Source: Mycolicibacterium confluentis (GTDB lineage: Bacteria > Actinomycetota > Actinomycetes > Mycobacteriales > Mycobacteriaceae). From it: a stretch of 64,000 bases of DNA. The notes under the pieces were generated by a model. The model worked only from the letters and a program-made list of their open reading frames with translations. It was not told the DNA's origin and ran no database searches. Numbering within the stretch: the first letter of the stretch is position 1; the number at the start of each line of letters is the position of its first letter. Made by a program: the position numbers and the translations under genes. Below are positions 42,626 through 49,759 of the stretch, piece by piece. Where the stretch lies: NCBI RefSeq assembly GCF_010729895.1, contig NZ_AP022612.1, positions 4,526,001 through 4,590,000 on the forward strand, written 5' to 3'.

Positions 42626-42937
42626 TCACATGTGGGGGACGTGGTCGGGGATGGCGTAGAAGGTGGGATGCCTGTACACCTTGTCGCCGCTGGGCGCGAA
42701 GTACGGATCCTTCTCAGCCGGGCTGGAGGCGACGATGTCGACCGACCGTACGACCCAGAGGCTGACACCCTCGTTGCGTCGGGTGTAGACGTCCCGGGCG
42801 TGCCGCAACGCCATCTCGTCGTCGGCCGCGTGCAGCGACCCGACGTGGACGTGGTTGAGACCGCGCCGGCCCCGGACGAACACCTCGTACAGCGGCCACT
42901 CCGCGGCCGCACCAGTTCCTGTGTTGACGTGGGTCAT
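42626..42937 (-). CDS. paaB: Phenylacetyl-CoA epoxidase subunit PaaB
   Basis: This 103-residue protein starts at ATG 42937, overlapping the paaA stop (ATGA). It has [40 protein letters not shown] and the C-terminal [17 protein letters not shown] typical of PaaB. PaaB is an essential small subunit of the multicomponent epoxidase, thought to bridge PaaAC heterodimers. Confidence 0.95.
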   Translation of the reverse strand: MTHVNTGTGAAAEWPLYEVFVRGRRGLNHVHVGSLHAADDEMALRHARDVYTRRNEGVSLWVVRSVDIVASSPAEKDPYFAPSGDKVYRHPTFYAIPDHVPHM

Positions 42938-43908
42938 GCGGGCTCCCCCTCCGATTCCCGATGTGTGGCGGCGAAGGCCGCGGCGGCCTCCCGAACCCAC
43001 CGGCCGTCCTCGTGGGCCTGCCTGCGGGTGGCGATGCGCTCGGTATTGCACGGCCCGTAACCCGCTATAACGGAAAAGAATTCATCCCAGTCGGGGGCAC
43101 CGAAGTCGTGCGCCCCCCGGTCCTCGTTCCAGTGCAGCTGCGGGTCAGGCAGCCTCACACCCAACGCTTGGGCCTGCGGGACGGTCATGTCGACGAAACG
43201 TTGTCGCAGCTCATCGTTGGTGTGGCGTTTGATCCCCCAGTCCATGGACTGTGCTGTGTTGGGTGAGTTGTCGTCCGGCGGCCCGAACATCATCAGTGCC
43301 GGCCACCACCACCGGTCGACGGCGTCCTGGACCATGTCGCGTTGACCGTCGCTCCCGGACATCATCGTCATCAGCATTTCGTAGCCCTGCCGCTGATGAA
43401 ACGATTCCTCCTTGCACACCCGGATCATCGCCCGGCCGTACGGACCGTAGGAGCTGCGGCACAACGGCACCTGATTGCAGATCGCCGCACCGTCGACCAG
43501 CCAGCCGATCACGCCGACATCGGCGAAGGTCAACGTCGGGTAGTTGAAGATCGAGGAGTACTTCTGCCTGCCGTCAATCAGTTTCGCGGTCAGCTCCGCG
43601 CGATCGGCACCGAGGGTCTCCGCCGCCGAGTACAGATACAGGCCGTGACCGGCTTCGTCCTGCACCTTGGCCAGCAGGATCGCCTTGCGGCGCAGGGACG
43701 GCGCACGGGTCAGCCAGTTGCCCTCGGGTTGCATGCCGATGATCTCCGAGTGCGCGTGCTGGGCGATCTGGCGGATCAACGTCGCGCGGTAGCCGTCGGG
43801 CATCCAGTCCCGCGGTTCGATGCGCAGCCCCTCTGCGATGAGCGCGTCGAACTGATCGACCCGCCCGGCATCGGTCTGGTCGTCGGCCTGAACTGCCGTG
43901 TCGCTCAT
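42934..43908 (-). CDS. paaA: Phenylacetyl-CoA 1,2-epoxidase catalytic subunit PaaA
   Basis: This 324-residue protein carries the diiron centre that epoxidises phenylacetyl-CoA. Ligand-bearing helices are visible as [31 protein letters not shown] (E..H) and [16 protein letters not shown] (E..H), with the intervening [20 protein letters not shown]. It is 42 bases downstream of the paaG-like gene in the same operon, with an AGGAGG ribosome site before the ATG. Confidence 0.96.
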   Translation of the reverse strand: MSDTAVQADDQTDAGRVDQFDALIAEGLRIEPRDWMPDGYRATLIRQIAQHAHSEIIGMQPEGNWLTRAPSLRRKAILLAKVQDEAGHGLYLYSAAETLGADRAELTAKLIDGRQKYSSIFNYPTLTFADVGVIGWLVDGAAICNQVPLCRSSYGPYGRAMIRVCKEESFHQRQGYEMLMTMMSGSDGQRDMVQDAVDRWWWPALMMFGPPDDNSPNTAQSMDWGIKRHTNDELRQRFVDMTVPQAQALGVRLPDPQLHWNEDRGAHDFGAPDWDEFFSVIAGYGPCNTERIATRRQAHEDGRWVREAAAAFAATHRESEGEPA

Positions 43909-43950
43909 GGAAACCTCCTCAAAAGATGTCGAGTTCGCGGTGGCGGGCGA

Positions 43951-44751
43951 TCAGTGACCGACGAAGACCGGCTTGGCCTTGGCCAGGAAGGCCGCTACCG
44001 CGGCGCTGTGGTCGACGGATCCACCGAGGCGCTGCTGGGCCTGCGCTTCCCGTTCCAAGACGTCTCGCAGCGGCGCGGCGGCGTTGTCTCGCAGCAGTGC
44101 CTTGACCGACTGGAACGCGGCGGTGGGACCGTTCGCAAGACGGCTGGCCACGCTGGTGGCGACATCCACGACGGAATCGTCGTCAACCACCTGGTGCACC
44201 AATCCCCACTCCTGCGCGGTGCCGGCGTCGATGGTGTCCCCGAGCAGGAACATCGCGGTGGCGCGGCTGGCACCGATGGCCCGCGGCAGCGAGGCCGACA
44301 ACGCGGAGTCCGCGGCCAGCCCGATGCCGGTGAACGCCGTGGCGAATCTGGCCCCGGAGCCGGCGATTCGGATGTCGGCCGCCAGCGCCAATCCCAGACC
44401 GGCGCCCACGCAGGCTCCGTTGATCGCCACGACCACGGGCACCTCGAGCGCGGCCAGCGCCGTCATGACCGGGTTGTAGTGCTCGCGGACGGTGTCCATG
44501 GCGTGCGCCGGGTCTGCCCGCAGCGCCTCGACGTGTTCGGCGAGATCCTGACCCACGCAGAAGTTGCGCCCGGTGGCCGTGATGACGACGGCGCGCGCAT
44601 CGTTCTCCGCCTGCAACTCCGACAAGACCTGCAGCAGTCCGTTTTTCATGGCGCAGTCGAGCGCGTTGGACGCCGCTGGCCGATCAAGGGTGACGGTGGC
44701 CACGCCCGCGTGCAGGGTGTGGCCGACCGTGGCTGCGCCGGTCCGGTTCAT
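43951..44751 (-). CDS. paaG: Enoyl-CoA hydratase/isomerase, PaaG-like (oxepin-CoA-forming isomerase)
   Basis: This 266-residue crotonase-fold protein starts at ATG 44751 (ATGA overlap with paaH). It has the oxyanion-hole segment VVVAINGACVGAGLGLALAA and the active-site loop FATAFTGIGLAADSALSASL, where Asp rather than Glu is placed as in PaaG isomerases. That supports 1,2-epoxyphenylacetyl-CoA isomerase. Assignment as PaaG rather than hydratase rests on this Asp and on the operon. Confidence 0.88.
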   Translation of the reverse strand: MNRTGAATVGHTLHAGVATVTLDRPAASNALDCAMKNGLLQVLSELQAENDARAVVITATGRNFCVGQDLAEHVEALRADPAHAMDTVREHYNPVMTALAALEVPVVVAINGACVGAGLGLALAADIRIAGSGARFATAFTGIGLAADSALSASLPRAIGASRATAMFLLGDTIDAGTAQEWGLVHQVVDDDSVVDVATSVASRLANGPTAAFQSVKALLRDNAAAPLRDVLEREAQAQQRLGGSVDHSAAVAAFLAKAKPVFVGH

Positions 44752-45644
44752 GGTTTCTCCTCGGGGGACGTTGGGACAGTTGGCCAGCGGTGGAAACCGC
44801 GCCCGGTCTTTCGGCCGAGGTCGCCGGCGGCGACCTTGTCGCGCAGCAGCTGCGGGGGCTCGAAGCGCGGCCCCAGAGTTGCGTGCAGATGCTCGGCGAT
44901 GGCCAATCGCACGTCGAGCCCGACGAGATCCGTGGAACGCAGCGGCCCCATCGGGTGGCGATAGCCCAGCTCCATCGCGCGATCGATGGATTCGGCGTCG
45001 GCGACGCCGTCCTCCAGCATGCGAACAGCCTCCAACCCCAGGGTCACCCCGAGTCGGCTGGTCGCGAATCCGGGCGAATCTCGAACCACCACATGGGATT
45101 TCCCCAGTGCGCCGACCCAACCCAGCGCGGCGTGCACTACCTCCTCGGCCGTCTCCGGCGCGCGGACGAGTTCGACCAGATCGGACACCGGCACCGGATT
45201 GAAGAAGTGCATCCCGATAAACCGCGCGGGATGCTGCAGGGCCGCGGCGAGTTCGGTGATGGGCAGCGAACTGGTGTTGGAGGCCAGCACTGCGGTGGGT
45301 GCGACCACCCGCTCTGCGGCCGTCAGCACATCGAGCTTGGCACTGATGAACTCGGGCACCGCCTCGACCACGAGTCCGGAATCAGCGGCCAACTCGGCGA
45401 TCGCGCAGACCGTGCTCACCCGCGACAGCACCCGATCGGCCGATTCGCCCAGCGTGTCCCTTTCGGCGGCGCGGCGCAGGCCGGCGCCCACCCGCCGCAG
45501 GGCGGCCTCGGCGGCCACCGGATCGGTCTCGACGATGGTCACGCCCGCGCCCGCGGCCGCGAAGACCTGCGCGATGCCGGCGCCCATCCGGCCGCCGCCG
45601 ACCACCGAAACCGTGGCGGGAACTGGACCGGGCACGGCGTTCAC
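44748..45644 (-). CDS. paaH: 3-hydroxyacyl-CoA dehydrogenase, PaaH-like
   Basis: This 298-residue NAD-dependent enzyme starts at GTG 45644 (GTGA overlap with the upstream hydratase). Features are the dinucleotide motif VVGGGRMGAGIAQVFAAAG (about residues 14-32), VVEAVPEFISAKLDVL, the catalytic SNTSSLPI and MHFFNPVPVSDLVELV with its His, and the C-terminal GYRHPMGPLRSTDLVGLD. In the operon it would oxidise 3-hydroxyadipyl-CoA to 3-oxoadipyl-CoA. Confidence 0.92.
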   Translation of the reverse strand: MNAVPGPVPATVSVVGGGRMGAGIAQVFAAAGAGVTIVETDPVAAEAALRRVGAGLRRAAERDTLGESADRVLSRVSTVCAIAELAADSGLVVEAVPEFISAKLDVLTAAERVVAPTAVLASNTSSLPITELAAALQHPARFIGMHFFNPVPVSDLVELVRAPETAEEVVHAALGWVGALGKSHVVVRDSPGFATSRLGVTLGLEAVRMLEDGVADAESIDRAMELGYRHPMGPLRSTDLVGLDVRLAIAEHLHATLGPRFEPPQLLRDKVAAGDLGRKTGRGFHRWPTVPTSPEEKP

Positions 45645-46387
45645 TTCCTGCTCCGGTCAAGGAATCGCGTCATCCGCTCGGCCTTGTCGGAGCTTTCGAA
45701 CAGCACCGCTTGGGCGATGTCGTCGAGCAGCGGGTGGGGCACGTCGGCATCGAGGACAGCCTTGGACAGGCGCAGCGCCAGCGGGGACTGTCCGGCGATG
45801 CGGTCGGCGAGGGCGCACGCCGCGGTCAGCGCGGCGCCATCGGCCACCACCTCGGCGACCAGCCCACAGCTGAGGGCGGCGGCGGAGTCCAGCACGCGGC
45901 CACCGAGTATCACCTGCTTGGTGATCGACGTGCCGACCAGCGCGGGCAGCCGGTAGCTGGCACCGGCCGCGGCCAGGATGCCCAGTCCGGGTTCGGGATT
46001 GCCGAACCGGGCGCTGACTCCGGCGACCCGAAGGTCGCAGGCGTAGGCCAGTTCGGCTCCGCCACCGAGTGCGTTTCCCTCCACTGCGGCGATGGTCGGC
46101 AGCGGCAGCGCGGCGATCCGATCGAACACCGTCCGGTTGATTCCCGCGAGGGCGTCATCGCGCCCACGCTCCCGCAGTTCGGCGATGTCGGCACCCGCTG
46201 CGAAGTCCGGACCGACCCCGGTCACGATGAGGATCCGCGGTTGGGCCTCGATGCGGGCACAGACCGCGTGCAGCTCGGCCACCATCGCGGCATTGATCGC
46301 ATTGCGCTGCGCGGGGCGAGCCAGTTCGACCAGCACCCGGTCGGCGTCGGCCCTCATCCGCAGCGTCTCGAACTCGTCGTCGCTCAC
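45641..46387 (-). CDS. paaF: Enoyl-CoA hydratase, PaaF-like
   Basis: This 248-residue crotonase-fold protein starts at GTG 46387. It has AAVEGNALGGGAELAYACDL for the oxyanion hole and RFGNPEPGLGILAAAGASYR with the catalytic Glu of hydratases. In the paa pathway it would hydrate 2,3-dehydroadipyl-CoA. It is the first gene of the minus-strand operon paaF-H-G-A-B-C-D-E-K, and the promoter spacer before it holds a near-perfect PaaR-type dyad. Confidence 0.88.
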   Translation of the reverse strand: MSDDEFETLRMRADADRVLVELARPAQRNAINAAMVAELHAVCARIEAQPRILIVTGVGPDFAAGADIAELRERGRDDALAGINRTVFDRIAALPLPTIAAVEGNALGGGAELAYACDLRVAGVSARFGNPEPGLGILAAAGASYRLPALVGTSITKQVILGGRVLDSAAALSCGLVAEVVADGAALTAACALADRIAGQSPLALRLSKAVLDADVPHPLLDDIAQAVLFESSDKAERMTRFLDRSRK

Positions 46388-46429
46388 AGCACCCGTTCCA
46401 CGGCAGTACCTGCTTTCGTCGGCTCCATT

Positions 46430-46451
46430 AATAACCGATCGTTCGGTCGGT
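46430..46451. promoter_or_regulatory. PaaR operator in the paaF/paaR divergent promoter
   Basis: The core ACCG-AT-CG-TT-CGGT (46434-46447) fits exactly the ACCG-NN-CG-NN-CGGT core that I remember for the Corynebacterium PaaR motif; including the flanks, I count 14 of 16 specified bases. A longer dyad of AACCGA/TCGGTT arms spans 46433-46452. It lies between the divergent starts of paaF and the tetR-type regulator gene. Confidence 0.78.
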
Positions 46452-46519
46452 TGTCTAGGGCTGCCCGTGCCGCGCCGATGAATCTCCGTCGCAGCGTGGG
46501 CAATGCGATGATGATCGGC

Positions 46520-47140
46520 ATGGCTCCGCCGCGCACCAGGTCCACCGGTCAGGTGGGCCGACCTGGCTACGACCTGGACTCCCTGCTGGCCGTCGCCGTG
46601 GGTGTGTTCAACCAGCGCGGCTACGACGGCACGTCGATGGAACACCTCTCCGCCCGACTGGGGATCAGCAAGTCGTCGATCTACCACCACGTCAGCGGCA
46701 AGGAGGAACTCCTCCGCCTGGCCGTCGACCGCGCCCTCGACGCACTCTTCGCCGCGACGGAGGCGCCCGACACCACCACCGGACCGGCCATCGACCGGCT
46801 GGAGAGCCTGGTCAAGCGGAGTGTTCAGGTGCTGGTGGAGGAATTGCCGTACGTCACGTTGCTGCTCCGGATCCGGGGGAACACCGCCGTGGAGCGGCGC
46901 GCACTGGCCCGCCGCCGAGAGTTCGACCAGATTGTCGGCAACCTGGTTCAGGAAGCCTGCGACGAGGGCAGCATCCGCCCGGATGTCGATCCGGGACTGA
47001 CCAGCCGACTGATCTTCGGCACCGTGAACTCACTCATCGAGTGGTACCGGCCCAGCCGCACCCTGTCCGGCGAGGCGGTCGCCGAGGCCGTCGCCACGAT
47101 GATGTTCGACGGGCTGCGCACCCGCACCCCTTCGCACTGA
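46520..47140 (+). CDS. paaR: TetR-type repressor of phenylacetate genes, PaaR
   Basis: This 206-residue regulator has AVGVFNQRGYDGTSMEHLSA and the recognition helix RLGISKSSIYHHVSGKEELL (about residues 47-66). It matches the actinobacterial PaaR type, which releases DNA on binding phenylacetyl-CoA. ATG 46520 is the chosen start; in-frame ATGs at 46508 and 46511 are alternatives. It diverges from the paa operon and precedes paaZ on the same strand, with PaaR-type dyads before and after it, so it probably controls both directions and itself. Confidence 0.9.
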   Translation: MAPPRTRSTGQVGRPGYDLDSLLAVAVGVFNQRGYDGTSMEHLSARLGISKSSIYHHVSGKEELLRLAVDRALDALFAATEAPDTTTGPAIDRLESLVKRSVQVLVEELPYVTLLLRIRGNTAVERRALARRREFDQIVGNLVQEACDEGSIRPDVDPGLTSRLIFGTVNSLIEWYRPSRTLSGEAVAEAVATMMFDGLRTRTPSH

Positions 47141-47179
47141 ACACCTTGACGTTTCAGGGCGGCCACTGCCAGAGTGATT

Positions 47180-47193
47180 ACCGAACGAATGGA
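47180..47193. promoter_or_regulatory. Second PaaR-type site, upstream of paaZ
   Basis: ACCG-AA-CG-AA-TGGA matches 8 of 10 fixed bases of the PaaR core. It lies 22 bases before the paaZ start in the 75-base gap between paaR and paaZ. Weaker than the site at 46434. Confidence 0.5.
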
Positions 47194-47215
47194 CGGTAGG
47201 TAAGGAGACTCGACA

Positions 47216-49267
47216 GTGACGGCTGTGCTGCAAAGCTATGTGACCGGCAGGTGGATCACCCCCGACGGGGAGGCCGATCCGCTCATCAACGCGGTCACCG
47301 GCGACGAGGTCGCCCGATACCCCTCGGGCGGCATGGACGTGTCCGGAGCCATCCGCTATGCCCGGCAGGTCGGCGGTCCAGCGCTTCGCGCGCTGACGTT
47401 CCCCCAGCGCGCCGCGGCGTTGAAGGCGCTGGCCAAGCATCTGACGGCGGCCAAGGACCAGTTCTACCCACTGTCCACCGCGACGGGGGCCACCACCCGC
47501 GACTCGGCAATCGACATCGACGGCGGGTTCGGCACTCTGTTCAGCTATGCGAGCAAGGGCACCCGAGAGCTGCCCAACGACACCATCGTCATCGACGGGC
47601 CACCCGAATCCCTCGGCCGCGCAGGAACATTCGTCGGACAGCACATCTACGCCTCCAGGCCCGGCGTCGCGGTCCAGATCAACGCCTTCAACTTTCCGGT
47701 CTGGGGGATGCTGGAGAAGCTCGCTCCGGCATTCCTTGCCGGCGTGCCGTCCATCGTGAAACCGGCCCACCAGACCGCCTACCTGACCGAGCTCGTCTTC
47801 CGCGCCATCGTCGACTCCGGCACCCTGCCCGAGGGCTCGGTGCAGCTCGTGTGCGCTCGACCGCAGGCGCTGCTCGAGCACCTCGACAGCCAGGACACCG
47901 TCCTGTTCACCGGTTCCGCGGCGACGGCGGCCAAGCTGCGCGGCCATCCCAACGTGGTGGCCGGTGGGGTGCGGTTCAACGCCGAGGCCGATTCGCTGAA
48001 CTGCTCGATCCTGGGTCCTGACGCCACGCCGGACACACCCGAGTTCGAGCTCTACGTCAAGCAGCTCGTCGCCGAGATGACGACAAAGGCCGGCCAGAAG
48101 TGCACCGCGATCCGGCGCGCGCTGGTGCCCGCCGCGCTGCAGGACGCGGTGGTCGAGGCCACCGCCGCACGCCTGTCGGCGATCGTCGTCGGCAACCCCG
48201 AACTCGACAACGTGCGCATGGGCGCGTTGGCCAGCATCGAACAGCGCGACGAGGTGCTGCGGGCACTGAAAGCGCTGCGTGATTCGGCCACACTCGTTTT
48301 CGGCGACCCGGAGTCCTTCCACGTCGAAGGCGCCGACGCCGAGCGGGGCGCATTCCTGCCACCCCTGCTGCTCCGCGCCGACGATCCCACCGCCGCGGCC
48401 GTGCACGAGGTGGAGGCCTTCGGCCCGGTGAGCACAGTGATCGGCTACCGCGACCTCGACGACGCCATCACACTCGCCGCTCGGGGTCAGGGCAGTCTGG
48501 TCGGGTCACTGGTCACCCACGATGCCGACGTGGCGCGCAGGGTCGTCACAGCCATCGCGCCGTTCCACGGCCGCATCCTCGTCCTCGACCGTGACGACGC
48601 CAAGGAGTCCACCGGCCACGGCTCACCACTGCCCACCCTGGTGCACGGCGGTCCCGGTCGCGCCGGCGGCGGCGAGGAGCTGGGCGGCATTCGGGGCGTT
48701 CTGCATTTCATGCAGCGCACTGCGGTTCAGGCCAGCCCCGACATGCTCACGGCCATCACCGGACGCTGGACGACCGGCGCGGCGCGCACCATCACCGAGG
48801 TCCATCCGTTCCGCAGCCATCTCGAAGACCTGCGGATCGGTGACACCATCGTCGGCGGTCCCCGCGTCGTCACCCTGGCCGACATCGGCCACTTCGCCGA
48901 GTTCACCGGGGACACCTTCTACGCGCACACCGATCCCCTTGCCGCGGCGCAGAACCCGCTGTTCGGCGGGATCGTCGCGCACGGCTACCTGGTGGTGTCG
49001 CTGGCCGCGGGCCTGTTCGTCGAGCCGAATCCGGGTCCGGTGCTGGCGAACTTCGGCGTCGACGGCCTGCGGTTCCTGACCCCGGTCAAGGCCGGTGACG
49101 CGCTCACCGTCACGCTGACCGCCAAGGAGATGACGCCACGACTGTCCGCCGACTACGGCGAAGTGCGCTGGGACGCTGTGGTGAGCAATCAGAACGACGA
49201 ACCGGTGGCCACCTACGACGTCTTGACCCTGGTCGCCAAGAGGGGATCGGGAGCCGCCCGTGCCTGA
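47216..49267 (+). CDS. paaZ: PaaZ: oxepin-CoA hydrolase / 3-oxo-5,6-dehydrosuberyl-CoA semialdehyde dehydrogenase
   Basis: This 683-residue bifunctional enzyme opens the oxepin-CoA ring and oxidises the resulting aldehyde. The N-terminal aldehyde dehydrogenase (about 1-520) has INAFNFPVWGMLEKLAPAFL, FTGSAATAAKLRG, the general base in FNAEADSLNC and the nucleophile in AGQKCTAIRRALVP. The C-terminal MaoC-type hydratase (about 535-683) has DIGHFAEFTGDTFYAHTD with the catalytic Asp and His, and GIVAHGYLVVSLAAGLF. GTG start with AAGGAG upstream. Length equals E. coli PaaZ (681). It is separated from the rest of the pathway by paaR. Confidence 0.96.
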   Translation: MTAVLQSYVTGRWITPDGEADPLINAVTGDEVARYPSGGMDVSGAIRYARQVGGPALRALTFPQRAAALKALAKHLTAAKDQFYPLSTATGATTRDSAIDIDGGFGTLFSYASKGTRELPNDTIVIDGPPESLGRAGTFVGQHIYASRPGVAVQINAFNFPVWGMLEKLAPAFLAGVPSIVKPAHQTAYLTELVFRAIVDSGTLPEGSVQLVCARPQALLEHLDSQDTVLFTGSAATAAKLRGHPNVVAGGVRFNAEADSLNCSILGPDATPDTPEFELYVKQLVAEMTTKAGQKCTAIRRALVPAALQDAVVEATAARLSAIVVGNPELDNVRMGALASIEQRDEVLRALKALRDSATLVFGDPESFHVEGADAERGAFLPPLLLRADDPTAAAVHEVEAFGPVSTVIGYRDLDDAITLAARGQGSLVGSLVTHDADVARRVVTAIAPFHGRILVLDRDDAKESTGHGSPLPTLVHGGPGRAGGGEELGGIRGVLHFMQRTAVQASPDMLTAITGRWTTGAARTITEVHPFRSHLEDLRIGDTIVGGPRVVTLADIGHFAEFTGDTFYAHTDPLAAAQNPLFGGIVAHGYLVVSLAAGLFVEPNPGPVLANFGVDGLRFLTPVKAGDALTVTLTAKEMTPRLSADYGEVRWDAVVSNQNDEPVATYDVLTLVAKRGSGAARA

Positions 49268-49277
49268 GGAGGAGAAC

Positions 49278-49598
49278 ATGTTCCGCATCTCGGTCTGCTA
49301 CGGCCATCCCGTCGATCCGGCGGCGTTCGACGCCCACTACACGCAGACCCACATCCCGCTGACGCTGCAGATCCCCGGCCTGGCCGGGTTCACCACTGGC
49401 AGGCCGCGCTCACTGGTGCCGAACCAGGACGCGCCGTACCACCTGGTCGCCAGCCTGAGCTTCAGTTCCGCCCACGAGTTGAAGGCCGCACTGAAGTCGC
49501 CTGAAATGGCCGCCGCCAGTGCCGATGTCGCGAACTTCGCCACCGGCGGCGTCACCCTCTTCAGCACCGACGAGACCGACCACCGACGGCCCGGCTGA
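49278..49598 (+). CDS. EthD family protein
   Basis: This 106-residue protein starts at ATG 49278; AGGAGG overlaps the paaZ stop region, 6 bases upstream of the ATG. It has the EthD/dimeric alpha-beta barrel pattern: FRISVCYGHPVDPAAFDAHY, HIPLTLQIPGLAGFTTGRPR and FSSAHELKAALKSPEMAAAS. EthD proteins accompany diverse oxidations; some members are muconolactone-like isomerases or thioesterase helpers. Tight coupling to paaZ suggests a role in phenylacetate breakdown, which I cannot specify. Confidence 0.85.
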   Translation: MFRISVCYGHPVDPAAFDAHYTQTHIPLTLQIPGLAGFTTGRPRSLVPNQDAPYHLVASLSFSSAHELKAALKSPEMAAASADVANFATGGVTLFSTDETDHRRPG

Positions 49599-49705
49599 CG
49601 TCGGTCACTGTGGACGCCGGGTGCGGCGCCAGTCCGTTCGAGGGGCCGCGCCGATGTTGGCGTGTGCGCAGTTCAGGGCTTCCCAGCACCACCCGAACGA
49701 CTATG

Positions 49706-49734
49706 TTGACATGATGTCACACCTGTCGTTACGT
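49706..49734 (+). promoter_or_regulatory. Promoter with overlapping palindrome upstream of the molybdenum hydroxylase gene
   Basis: TTGACA (49706-49711) is a perfect -35 hexamer, and a weak -10 (TTACGT or TACGTT) follows 17-18 bases later. The perfect dyad TGACAT-G-ATGTCA (49707-49719) overlaps the -35, so a repressor there would block transcription. Its core GACA-N3-TGTC recurs at 57206-57216. Confidence 0.55.
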
Positions 49735-49759
49735 TCACCGTGAGAGTGGAGGAGACGCG

